Positions 50,721-61,220 of a stretch of DNA of 64,000 nucleotides are shown in pieces. Source of the stretch: Streptomyces macrolidinus (GTDB taxonomy: Bacteria > Actinomycetota > Actinomycetes > Streptomycetales > Streptomycetaceae). Every line of letters starts with the position of its first letter. The stretch's first letter is position 1. The position numbers were made by a program, and so were the translations under genes. Below the pieces are notes generated by a model that was not told where the DNA came from, did no database searches, and saw nothing but the letters and a program-made list of their open reading frames with translations. The DNA lies in contig NZ_JAMWMR010000012.1 in NCBI RefSeq assembly GCF_023887685.1, forward strand, positions 1-64,000, read 5' to 3'.

Positions 50721-52967
50721 TCAGGGGGGTCCCGCGGCGTCGGGGTGTGACGGCCGTGCGGGACACAGCCAGAGGGTGGCGAGGGGCGGGAGGGTGAGGT
50801 GGAGGTGCCCCTGCCGGTCGTCCGGCCTCAGTGGGCCGGGGTTGCGGATGCCGCTGCCGCCGTAGGGGGCGGCGTCGGTGTTGAGGAGTTCGTGCCAGGC
50901 GGGGACGGACGTGGGGACGTCGAGGCGGTAGTCGTGGCGGACGACCGGGGAGAAGTTCGAGACGGCCAGCAAGGGTGTGCCCTGTGCGTCGAAGCGGAGG
51001 AAGGCGAGGACGTTGTCGTCCGCCGCGTCGACCGCCACCCAGCGGAAGCCGGTGGGGTGGGTGTCGCGTTGCCACAGGGCGGGCCGTGCGCGGTAGTGGG
51101 TGTTGAGGGTGCGGACGAGGTCGCGGATGCCGCGGTGGTCGGGTTCGGCTCCATGGGCGGGGTCGAGGAGGTGCCAGTCGGGGCCATGGGCTTCGGACCA
51201 TTCGGTGGGCTGGGCGAACTCCTGTCCCATGAACAGGAGTTGCTTGCCGGGGTGGGCCCACGTACAGGCGAGGTAGGCGCGCAGGGTGGCACGTTGCTGC
51301 CACCAGTCGCCGGGCATCTTGGCGACCAGTGACCGCTTGCCGTGGACGACCTCGTCGTGGGAGAGGGGCAGCAGGTAGTTCTCGCTGTACGCGTACACCA
51401 TGGAGAAGGTCAGCTCGTCGTGGTGGTGTCTGCGGTGTACGGGGTCCTTCGAGAGGTAGACGAGGGTGTCGTGCATCCAGCCCATGTTCCATTTCAGGCC
51501 GAAGCCGAGGCCCTGATGGTGGGTGGGGCGGGTGACGCCGTCCCACGCGGTGGACTCCTCGGCGAGGGTGACGATGTCGGGGTGACGGCGGTAGACGGTG
51601 GCGTTCAGCTCTCGCAGGAAGGCGACGGCGTCGAGGTTCTCGTTGCCGCCGTGCTGGTTCGGGGTCCACTCGCCGCTCGGGCGGGAGTAGTCGAGGTAGA
51701 GCATGGAGGCGACGGCGTCCACGCGCAGGCCGTCGACATGGAACTCCTCGCACCAGTACAGGGCGTTGGCGATCAGGAAGTTGCGCACCTCGCGTCGGCC
51801 GTAGTCGAACTCGAGGGTGCCCCAGTCGGGGTGGGCGGCGCGCCGGGGGTCGGGGTGTTCGTACAGGGGTCGGCCGTCGAACCTGGCCAGGGCCCACTCG
51901 TCGCGGGGGAAGTGAGCCGGGACCCAGTCCATGAGGACACCGATCCCGCTCTGGTGGAGCCGGTCGATGAGGTGTCTGAAGTCGTCGGGGGTGCCCAGGC
52001 GGGCGGTGGGGGCGTAGAACCCGGTGATCTGGTAGCCCCAGGAGCCGCCGAAGGGGTGCTCGGCCACCGGCATCAGCTCCACGTGTGTGAAGCCGAGGTC
52101 GCGCACGTACGCCGGGAGCTCGTCGGCCAGTTGACGGTATGTCAGACCAGGGCGCCAGGAGGGGAGGTGGACCTCGTAGACGGAGAACGGCGCCTCGTGC
52201 ACGGGCAGCTCGCCGCGCCGCGCCATCCAGTCACCGTCGCCCCATGTGTACGACGAGCTCGTCACGATCGACGCGGTGGCCGGGGGGACCTCGGTGCGAC
52301 GGGCCATGGGGTCCGCGCGGACGGTGTGCGTACCGTCGGGGCAGGTGATGTCGAACTTGTACAGTGCGCCGTCCCCGACGCCGGGCACGAACAGCTCCCA
52401 CACCCCGCTCGAACCGAGCGAACGCATCGGACAGCCCGTGCCGTCCCAGTGGCAGAAGTCCCCGCAGATCCTGACCCCTTGTGCGTTCGGGGCCCAGACG
52501 GTGAAGCGGGTGCCGGGTACGCCCTGGTGTGTCATCGGGTGGGCGCCGAGCGCCTGCCACAGCTCCTCGTGGCGGCCCTCCCCGATGAGATGTAGGTCCA
52601 GTTCGCCGAGCGCGGGCAGGAAGCGGTAGGGGTCCTCGGTCTCCAGCACGGTGCCCTCGTACGCCACCAGCAGGCGGTACTCGGGTATGTCCCGCAGCGG
52701 CAGCAGCACGGAGAAGAAGCCGTCGCCGTCGTCGTGCAGTTCGGACCAGGCGTCGTCCATGACGACCGTCACCGAGAGGGCGCACGGGCGCAGGACGCGG
52801 AAGGCCACACCACCCGGTACGAGGTGCGCGCCCAGCACCGCGTGCGGGTCGTGGTGGCCGCCCGCCAGCAGTCGCTCGCGGTCCGCGGGGGGCGCGGGTG
52901 CCGGTGCCGTGTTCTCGCCCAACTGTGCTGAGACGAGAGGCGGTCGGGTGGCGGTGGGAGGGGTCAC
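50721..52967 (-). CDS. glgB: 1,4-alpha-glucan branching enzyme GlgB
   Basis: This 748-aa GH13 enzyme adds alpha-1,6 branches to the linear glucan made by GlgE. It has an extra N-terminal domain (residues 30-140) and a CBM48 domain ([23 protein letters not shown]). The barrel follows with the nucleophile Asp417 in [12 protein letters not shown] and the acid/base Glu470 in [12 protein letters not shown], and then the [11 protein letters not shown] segment. The start is GTG 52967, overlapping the mak stop as GTGA. It is the last gene of glgE-treS-mak-glgB. Confidence 0.95.
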   Translation of the reverse strand: MTPPTATRPPLVSAQLGENTAPAPAPPADRERLLAGGHHDPHAVLGAHLVPGGVAFRVLRPCALSVTVVMDDAWSELHDDGDGFFSVLLPLRDIPEYRLLVAYEGTVLETEDPYRFLPALGELDLHLIGEGRHEELWQALGAHPMTHQGVPGTRFTVWAPNAQGVRICGDFCHWDGTGCPMRSLGSSGVWELFVPGVGDGALYKFDITCPDGTHTVRADPMARRTEVPPATASIVTSSSYTWGDGDWMARRGELPVHEAPFSVYEVHLPSWRPGLTYRQLADELPAYVRDLGFTHVELMPVAEHPFGGSWGYQITGFYAPTARLGTPDDFRHLIDRLHQSGIGVLMDWVPAHFPRDEWALARFDGRPLYEHPDPRRAAHPDWGTLEFDYGRREVRNFLIANALYWCEEFHVDGLRVDAVASMLYLDYSRPSGEWTPNQHGGNENLDAVAFLRELNATVYRRHPDIVTLAEESTAWDGVTRPTHHQGLGFGLKWNMGWMHDTLVYLSKDPVHRRHHHDELTFSMVYAYSENYLLPLSHDEVVHGKRSLVAKMPGDWWQQRATLRAYLACTWAHPGKQLLFMGQEFAQPTEWSEAHGPDWHLLDPAHGAEPDHRGIRDLVRTLNTHYRARPALWQRDTHPTGFRWVAVDAADDNVLAFLRFDAQGTPLLAVSNFSPVVRHDYRLDVPTSVPAWHELLNTDAAPYGGSGIRNPGPLRPDDRQGHLHLTLPPLATLWLCPARPSHPDAAGPP

Positions 52968-54361
52968 GGTGTCGGTCTCCTCAGGCCGGGGCGTTCGGCG
53001 AGGCGTGCGATCGCCGCCATCGGCACGGGCAGCCAGTCGGGGCGGTGGCGGGCTTCGTACAGGACCTCGTACACGGCGCGGTCCGTCTCGTACGCGCGCA
53101 GCGACGCGGCTTCCGCCCGCGGGTCCCAGCCCGCTTGTACGGCGTAGCCCGCGCAGTACGCCTCGCGGCACCGCAGGGCCCACTCGGGGCGCCATGGCTT
53201 TCGCGCGTGGGCCGCGTAGTCGAAGGAGCGGAGCATGCCCGCGACATCGCGTACCGGGGACTGGACGCGCCGCCGTTCGGGCAGCGGGCGGGCCGGTTCG
53301 CCCTCGAAGTCGATGACGTGCCATTGCCGTTCGGCCCGCAGCACTTGGCCCAGGTGCAGGTCGCCGTGGATGCGCTGTGCGGGTCGGGGTGCGTCGAGCG
53401 CGGCCGGCTCCGTGAAGGCGGAGCGCAACCCCGCCGCGTACGGCAGCAGTTCGGGTACGGCGTGGATGGCGTCGCGGAGGCGCTCGGCCATGGCGGCGGC
53501 GAGGGGCCCGTTCTCGGACGCGCTCTGTGACGCGACGGGGAACGCGGCGGCGAGCGCGAGATGCACCTCGGCGGTGGCCTGCCCCATCTCGTACGCCTCT
53601 TCGGTGAACTCCCGCCCGGACGCGAGCGCGTCGAGCGCCTGGGTCCATCCGTCGGCGGCACCGCGCAGGAAGGGCTGGAGCACACCGAGCGTCGCGGCCC
53701 ACGGGTTCGAGGTGCGGAACCAGGCCACCGGGGCGAGGACGCGGGTGCAGTCCTGCCGGGCCAGGGCCCAGGGCACCTCCAGGTCGGGGTTGATGCCGGG
53801 GCGTATCCGGCGGAAGACCTTCAGGATGTAGCTGTCTCCGTACACCAGCGAGGAGTTGGACTGCTCGGCCTCGATGAGACGCGGAGCGAGTCCGGTGGGG
53901 ATCGTCGTCCTCCGGTCGCGTTCGAAGCGCAGCGCGCCCACGGTGCCCGGGGTGCGCAACCGCTCCAGCAGCAAGGACGCCAGACGCGGGTCCAAAAGGG
54001 CGTCGTACACCAGGAGTCCGGCCAACGGCCCCTCGCTCACGCGTCCGAGGACGGCGGGAGAGAGCCGGGAGGGAACCGACTCTCCCATGCCGAGGAGGAG
54101 TTGGTAGCAGTCGTGCGCCGGATCGGTGTCCGGAGCACGGACCCCCGGCTGCTCGGCGTAGTCGGCGCGTATCAGTATGTGCAGGCAGCCCGGGGCGAGT
54201 TCGGTCACCGACAGCAGCGCCACATCCGTGACGGGGCGGCCCTTGCCGGCGAACCAGCGCTGCCGCGGCAGCCATGCGCGCAGCACACCGGGGAGCCAGG
54301 GCAGCAACAGTGCGCTGATGCTGCTGTCCTGGCGGAGCGTTGCGGTCTCGGTCGTCGGCAT
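52964..54361 (-). CDS. mak: maltokinase (Mak/Pep2)
   Basis: This 465-aa kinase makes maltose-1-phosphate from maltose and ATP. It has an aminoglycoside-phosphotransferase-like fold: the ATP-site Lys in [13 protein letters not shown], the catalytic loop [13 protein letters not shown] and the metal site [12 protein letters not shown]. The N-terminal cap, [18 protein letters not shown], is typical of Mak proteins. It lies between treS (46-base gap) and glgB (4-base overlap), as expected for the GlgE pathway. In many actinobacteria Mak is fused to or complexed with TreS; here they are separate. Confidence 0.94.
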   Translation of the reverse strand: MPTTETATLRQDSSISALLLPWLPGVLRAWLPRQRWFAGKGRPVTDVALLSVTELAPGCLHILIRADYAEQPGVRAPDTDPAHDCYQLLLGMGESVPSRLSPAVLGRVSEGPLAGLLVYDALLDPRLASLLLERLRTPGTVGALRFERDRRTTIPTGLAPRLIEAEQSNSSLVYGDSYILKVFRRIRPGINPDLEVPWALARQDCTRVLAPVAWFRTSNPWAATLGVLQPFLRGAADGWTQALDALASGREFTEEAYEMGQATAEVHLALAAAFPVASQSASENGPLAAAMAERLRDAIHAVPELLPYAAGLRSAFTEPAALDAPRPAQRIHGDLHLGQVLRAERQWHVIDFEGEPARPLPERRRVQSPVRDVAGMLRSFDYAAHARKPWRPEWALRCREAYCAGYAVQAGWDPRAEAASLRAYETDRAVYEVLYEARHRPDWLPVPMAAIARLAERPGLRRPTP

Positions 54362-54407
54362 GGCGTCGCGTCCTTTCCGTGGCGGCCGACGGATCAGCGG
54401 CGATGGA

Positions 54408-56137
<1,730 letters not shown>

Positions 56138-56141
<4 letters not shown>

Positions 56142-58168
56142 CGTGTGGGTGACCCTCCGATCGACGGTGACGACAAGGACGTGGGCGCGGACGGCGGTCG
56201 GACGACCGTCAGCACATGCGCCGGGCCGCTGCCCGGACACAGACGCACATACGCGGACCGGCCCCACTGGTGGACGGCGCCCGTGAGTTCGTCGCGCACC
56301 GGCACGCAGTCCTTCCAGTCCAGGCCCAGCCGCGGCATGTCCAACGAGAGCGTCGCCTCCTGGGTGTGGTGGGGATCCAGGTTCACCACGACCACCACCA
56401 CATCCGCACCCGAGCACTTCGAGTAGACGATCACCGCGTCGTTGTCCGCGTCATGGAAATGCAGATTCCGCAGTCTGCGCAGGGCCGGATGCTCCCGGCG
56501 GATCGCGTTCAGCCGCGCGATCAACGGGGCGATGCTGCGGCCCTCGCGCCCGGCGGCTTCCCAGTCGCGGGGCCGCAGTTGGTACTTCTCCGAGTCCGCG
56601 TACTCCTCCCCGCCCGGCTCCAACGCCTCGTTCTCGCACAGCTCGTACCCCGAGTACATCCCCCACGACGGCGACAGCGTCGCCGCCAGCACCGCCCGTA
56701 CCTCGAACGCCGCCCGGCCCCCGTCCTGGAGGTAGGCGGGCAGGATGTCGGGGGTGTTCACGAAGAGGTTCGGGCGCAGATACGCCGCCGACTCCCCCGT
56801 CAACTCTCGCATGTACTCGATGAGTTCCCGCCTCGTGTTCCGCCAGGTGAAGTAGGTGTACGACTGCTGGAACCCGATCTGCGCCAGCGTGCGCAGCATC
56901 GCCGGACGGGTGAACGCCTCCGCCAGGAACACCACATCGGGGTCCGTCCGGCCGATCTCCCCCAGCACCCGCTCCCAGAACACCACCGGTTTCGTATGCG
57001 GATTGTCCACCCGGAAGATCCGTACCCCCCGCTCCATCCAGAACCGCAGCACCCGCAGCGTCTCCGCCACCAGCCCGTCCATGTCCGCGTCGAAGAACAC
57101 CGGATAGATGTCCTGGTACTTCTTCGGCGGATTCTCCGCGAACGCCACCGACCCGTCCGCCCGTTGCCGGAACCACTCCGGGTGCTTCAGCACCCAGGGA
57201 TGATCCGGCGAACACTGCAACGCGAAGTCCAACGCCACCTCGAGCCCCGCGCTCCGCGCCCGCTCCACGAAGTGGTCGAAGTCCTCCAACGACCCCAACT
57301 CCGGGTGCACGGCGTCATGTCCGCCCTCCGGCGAACCCACGGCCCACGGCACTCCCACGTCCCCCGCCTCCGCCACCAACGCGTTGTTCCGCCCCTTGCG
57401 GAACGACACCCCGATCGGATGCACCGGCGGCAGATACACGACGTCGAAGCCCATCTCCGCGATCGCCGGCAACCGCCGCGCCGCCGACCGGAACGTCCCG
57501 TGCGGTTGCTCCGGCGTTCCCTCCGACCGCGGAAAGAACTCGTACCAGGCTCCGACGAGTGCCCGCTCCCGCTCCACCAGCAGCGGCAGCGCGTCCGACG
57601 ACGAGACCTGCTCCCGTAGCGGATACCGGGACAGCACCTCCCCCACCTCCGTGGACAGCGCGGCGGCGAGACGGGCGAGCGGCGGCCGGGACTCGTCACG
57701 CAGGGCGCGAACGGCCGCCCGTACGACCTCTCTTCGCGGCCCGTCGGGCACCCCCGCCGCGGCCTGTTCGTAGAGGTCCGCACCCTCCTCCAGGACGAGT
57801 GCGACCTCGATCCGCGCGGGGATCTTGATGCGTGCGTGCTGCCGCCAGGTGGCGACCGGATCGCTCCACGCCTCCACCCGGTACGTCCATCTGCCGACCG
57901 ACCCCGGTGTCACCTCGGCGCCGAAGCGGTCGGTGCCGGGCTCCAGTTCGCGCATCGGTGTCCAGGGGCCGGGGCGTCCTCGCGGGTCCAGCAGGACGAC
58001 ATTGGCGCCGATCTCCTGGCCCTCGCCGAAGACCGTCGCGGTGACCTGGAAGGTCTCCCCCTCGACCGCCTTGGCCGGGCGCCTGCCTCCGTCGACGGCG
58101 GGGCGGACGTCCAGGATCGGGATGCGTCCGATCAGGGTCACGCCGGTCACCTCCCACTCGCTTGCCAC
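56138..58168 (-). CDS. glgE: alpha-1,4-glucan:maltose-1-phosphate maltosyltransferase GlgE
   Basis: This 676-aa GH13_3 enzyme extends alpha-1,4-glucan with maltose-1-phosphate. The nucleophile is Asp388 ([10 protein letters not shown]) and the acid/base Glu417 (FLAEAFTRP). These sit six residues before the numbers I recall for Streptomyces coelicolor GlgE1 (394 and 423). An N-terminal beta-sandwich domain (residues 8-120) and a linker domain precede the barrel. The start is GTG 58168. It is the first gene of a four-gene operon with treS, mak and glgB, giving the complete trehalose-to-glucan route. Confidence 0.96.
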
Positions 58169-58493
58169 TCACTCGGTCCAAGCCCGTCCCGGACGGTTCG
58201 CGGGGCCACGGCGGAAGGCAGGGGAAGGCCGTGCACGGACCAGTACCGATCCGTGACGACACGCGCGAACCTTCACTCATGGTGCACGCAGCGACACGCA
58301 GCGTCCTGTTCAGATATGAACCAAATGAGGTGCATGTGGCTCGTGTTGCACGAATGGAGTAGCACTCGCACCCTGGTACTGACTCAGAAGCGCTGACCGC
58401 TCACGCTTCGTGCATGGGCTCGGCCGAGAAGGGCGACGAGAGGCCCGGAAGGGCGATGCGAAGCGCGAGCTTGCCGGTGAGGAGCCAACGACG
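58169..58493. other. 325-bp divergent intergenic region
   Basis: This gap separates glgE and the ATPase-fold gene and should contain both promoters. I see no gene. A GAGT-AGC-ACTC inverted repeat at about 58357-58367 is too short to call an operator. Confidence 0.5.
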
Positions 58494-59024
58494 ATGAAGA
58501 ACGCAGCACCCTGCTACTACCACCTCGATGTAGAGGTGAGTCCGGAGCGTATCGGGCAGATCGGGCGGATCCTCGCCGCCCACCTCCGCTACTGGGACAT
58601 CGAGACGCTCGCCGAGCCCGTCTGCCAGTGCGCCGAAGCGCTGCTGCGCACGATCGACGAACACGCGGAGGACAAGAACACCACGCTCGAGATGTGGTGG
58701 AACGGTCAGCACCTCATCACCGCGATCCAGGACAGCGAGCCGGACATCCGGCCGCACTCCGCGCCGAAGGGCTGTCTGACGCAGATCGCGGCGCTGAGCA
58801 ACGGCTGGGGCTGCTGCGCCGCCGGTACCGGGGGCAAGATCATCTGGTTCTCGCAACGGGCCCGCGTCGCCGACCGCGCCCCGCTCGTCCCGGTGATGCC
58901 CGTACCCAGCCTGTGCGACGCACGCGCCCTCCCGCGTGTCCTGCCGCCCGCGGCGGTCGCCCTCGCGGGCGACTGGTGGGAGGCGCTGACCGGGTATCCG
59001 GAGCCGGCCACGGCGAACGCCTAG
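58494..59024 (+). CDS. GHKL/HATPase-fold protein (RsbW/SpoIIAB-like, degenerate), pep-associated
   Basis: This 176-aa protein has an N-terminal pattern like anti-sigma-type HATPases: VEVSPERIGQIGRILAAHLRYWDIETLAEPVCQCAEALLRTIDEHAEDKNTTLEMWWNGQHLITAIQDSEPDI. The N-box is weak (no clear E-x-x-x-N), and the C-terminal part is unusual, so ATP binding is doubtful. Four cysteines lie in the first two thirds. ATG 58494 follows GAGGAG. It is divergent from glgE, a conserved neighbour arrangement as far as I recall. Role unknown; a regulator is the simplest guess. Confidence 0.65.
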   Translation: MKNAAPCYYHLDVEVSPERIGQIGRILAAHLRYWDIETLAEPVCQCAEALLRTIDEHAEDKNTTLEMWWNGQHLITAIQDSEPDIRPHSAPKGCLTQIAALSNGWGCCAAGTGGKIIWFSQRARVADRAPLVPVMPVPSLCDARALPRVLPPAAVALAGDWWEALTGYPEPATANA

Positions 59025-59072
59025 CCACAGGCCATAGACATAGCCATAGACATAGCCACAGCCATGCCACAG
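59025..59072 (+). repeat. short tandem repeat (12-bp units) between two genes
   Basis: GCCATAGACATA is present twice in tandem (59031-59054) and decays into GCCACA/GCCATG hexamers. It starts immediately after the stop codon of the upstream gene and is AT-rich for this genome. Confidence 0.6.
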
Positions 59073-59154
59073 CCGCCGCGCCCCGCTGCCCCGTACGCGT
59101 GCTCCGGGCCCCGTCGCGTGGACAGTGCGGTCCCCCGTGATCGACACTCGGCGG

Positions 59155-59775
59155 ATGGCGAAGTACTTCGACGTTCACCCCGACAACCCCCAGCCGCGCA
59201 CGATCGGCCACGTCGCCCAGAGCATCCGGGACGGCGCGCTCGTGGTCTATCCGACGGACTCCTGCTTCGCGCTGGGCTGCCGCCTCGGCAGCCGCGACGG
59301 CATGGAACGCATCCGCGCGATCCGCGATCTCGACGACCGCCACCACTTCACGCTGGTGTGCCGGGACTTCGCCCAGCTCGGCCAGTTCGTGTACTTCGAC
59401 AACGACGTGTTCCGCGCGATCAAGGCGTCGACCCCCGGCAGCTACACGTTCATCCTCCCCGCGACCCGCGAGGTGCCGCGCAAGCTGCTCCACCCGAAGA
59501 AGAAGACGGTCGGCGTCCGCATCCCCGACCACGTCGTGGCGCAGGCGCTGCTCGCCGAACTCGGCGAACCGCTTCTGTCCAGCACGCTGCTCCTGCCGGG
59601 TGAGGAGGAGCCGATGACACAGGGCTGGGAGATCAAGGAGCGGCTCGACCACCTCGTGGACGCCGTGATCGACTCGGGCGACTGCGGCACCGAGCCGACG
59701 ACGGTCATCGACTTCTCCGGCGGCGAGGCCGAGATCGTCCGCAGGGGGGCGGGCGACACGTCACGGTTCGAGTGA
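59155..59775 (+). CDS. yciO: YciO/YrdC/Sua5-type protein
   Basis: This 206-aa protein has the YrdC fold. I chose ATG 59155 because the protein then starts AKYFDVHPDNPQPRTI, as Escherichia coli YciO does, and has the same length. The nucleotide-binding strand VVYPTDSCFALGCRLGSRDGMERI and TLVCRDFAQLGQFVYFDNDVFRAIK are conserved. YciO relatives of TsaC/Sua5 bind double-stranded RNA or nucleotides but their role in t6A formation is unclear. A GTG at 59125 is a longer alternative. Confidence 0.9.
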   Translation: MAKYFDVHPDNPQPRTIGHVAQSIRDGALVVYPTDSCFALGCRLGSRDGMERIRAIRDLDDRHHFTLVCRDFAQLGQFVYFDNDVFRAIKASTPGSYTFILPATREVPRKLLHPKKKTVGVRIPDHVVAQALLAELGEPLLSSTLLLPGEEEPMTQGWEIKERLDHLVDAVIDSGDCGTEPTTVIDFSGGEAEIVRRGAGDTSRFE

Positions 59776-59880
59776 CGTCCCCGGGCGGGAGTCGCGCGGC
59801 GGCCCGGCTGGTCCGGCTCCGGGGACGGGTGCACGCTGAGAGACAGGAAACGGCTCCTGCGGCGCACGGAAGTGATCACG

Positions 59881-60138
59881 ATGGAAGCCAAGAACTGGAC
59901 CGTGCAGATCTACATCACCGAGGAAGGCGACGACACCCACGCGCGCGCCGTGCTGACTACGCGCGACACGTCGACCGTCACCGGCAGAGGCGAGGCCCGG
60001 CGCAATCCGGTCGACCGGCCGATCCCCGAGATCGGGGACGAACTCGCCGTCAGCCGCGCGCTGGAGGATCTCGCCATCCGGCTGCATGACGTCGCCTCCG
60101 ACGACATCGTGGAGATGGCGGGTCCCGCCACACCCTGA
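59881..60138 (+). CDS. DUF1876-domain protein, 85 aa
   Basis: This small protein fits DUF1876 (double-stranded-RNA-binding-domain-like fold): NWTVQIYITEEGDDTHARAVLTTRDTSTVTGRGEARRNP then EIGDELAVSRALEDLAIRLHD. The family is actinobacterial and often lies near universal stress proteins, as here. I chose ATG 59881; the GTG at 59872 is possible. Function unknown. Confidence 0.82.
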   Translation: MEAKNWTVQIYITEEGDDTHARAVLTTRDTSTVTGRGEARRNPVDRPIPEIGDELAVSRALEDLAIRLHDVASDDIVEMAGPATP

Positions 60139-60158
60139 CGGCCGCGCGACAGCCTGAC

Positions 60159-61055
60159 TCACGCGTGCGGGACGACGGCCACCGGGCAGCCGGCGCGGCG
60201 GATCACCGCGTGGGTGATGGGGCCGGTGTGCGAGCCGTCGGCCCGCGCGGTCAGCCGTCGTCGGCGGCCCACGACCAGCAGACTCGCCGACGACGCGGCC
60301 CGTACGAGCCCCGTGGACGGCTTGTCCGCGAGCACCGACTCCAGGACCTCCACGCGCGGGTACTTCTCCCGCCAGGGGTGGAGCACGGCGGACAGGAAGC
60401 GCAGCCACTCCGCCGCCCGCTCGGCGCCGCTCACCAGGCCGATGTCACCGTTACCGAGGCCGAACGGGGACGGCGCGTGCCAGGCGTACAGGACCCGCAG
60501 CCGGGCCTTGCGGAGCCGGGCGGCCTCGAAGGCGAACTCGATGACCTCGTCGCACGGGTCCGCGACATCGATGCCGAGCACGACGTCCGGGCAGCCGGTG
60601 GGCGGGCCTGTGCCGTCCGCCGGTTCGTCCTCGGTCTGCTCCCCCGCGCGTACGAGGACGACGGGCCGTGTCGCGTCGGCCACCACGGCGAGGGCGACCG
60701 AGCCCACCAGCAAGCCCTTGATGCCGCTGAGCCCGCGTGAGCCCACCACCAGCAGCTCCGCGTCTTCGGCGGCCCGCAGCAGGGCCTCGGGGGCCGGGCC
60801 CTCGACCGGCTCGTCCGCCACGCGGACGCCGGGGCAGGCGCGGCGGAGGTGTTCGGCCGCCGCGCGCAGGACGTCGCGCGGCGGGGCACCGTTCTCGGAC
60901 GCGTCCGCCTGCTGCCGGGGATGGCGGCGGAAGGCGTGCACCAGGAGCAGCGGACGGCCTCGGCGCAGCGCCTCGCGCGCCGCCCACTCGGCGGCTGACA
61001 GGCTCTCGGCGGATCCGTCGACACCGGCGACGACGGGCGACAGCTTGGCTTCCAC
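60159..61055 (-). CDS. tandem universal stress protein
   Basis: This 298-aa protein has two Usp domains. The first (residues 7-145) has the intact ATP-binding motif GSRGLSGIKGLLVGSVALAVV. The second (residues 165-298) ends with GRRRRLTARADGSHTGPITHAVIRRAGCPVAVVPHA, where the glycine motif is altered. The start is GTG 61055 with GGGAGG five to six bases before. Usp proteins of this kind are induced by starvation or hypoxia in actinobacteria. It is convergent with the DUF1876 gene and lies downstream of a GH65 gene on the same strand. Confidence 0.93.
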   Translation of the reverse strand: MEAKLSPVVAGVDGSAESLSAAEWAAREALRRGRPLLLVHAFRRHPRQQADASENGAPPRDVLRAAAEHLRRACPGVRVADEPVEGPAPEALLRAAEDAELLVVGSRGLSGIKGLLVGSVALAVVADATRPVVLVRAGEQTEDEPADGTGPPTGCPDVVLGIDVADPCDEVIEFAFEAARLRKARLRVLYAWHAPSPFGLGNGDIGLVSGAERAAEWLRFLSAVLHPWREKYPRVEVLESVLADKPSTGLVRAASSASLLVVGRRRRLTARADGSHTGPITHAVIRRAGCPVAVVPHA

Positions 61056-61220
61056 GTCCACCTCCCGTGCTCTTCGTTCCCCTCCCAGCATGGCGCCGGG
61101 GCACGCGGAGGGCATGGGCTGACGAGCCTCGCCGGGGGACCGTCCGGCCCATCGCCGCACCCCGTCGCCCTACCCCATCGCCGCACCCCGTCGCCGTACC
61201 CCTCAGGCCCTCGGAGCCCT

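Noticed and set aside
58350..58372. CIRCE-like element near the glgE start
   Set aside because: Only GAGT-AGC-ACTC is present; the CIRCE arms and 9-base spacing are missing.
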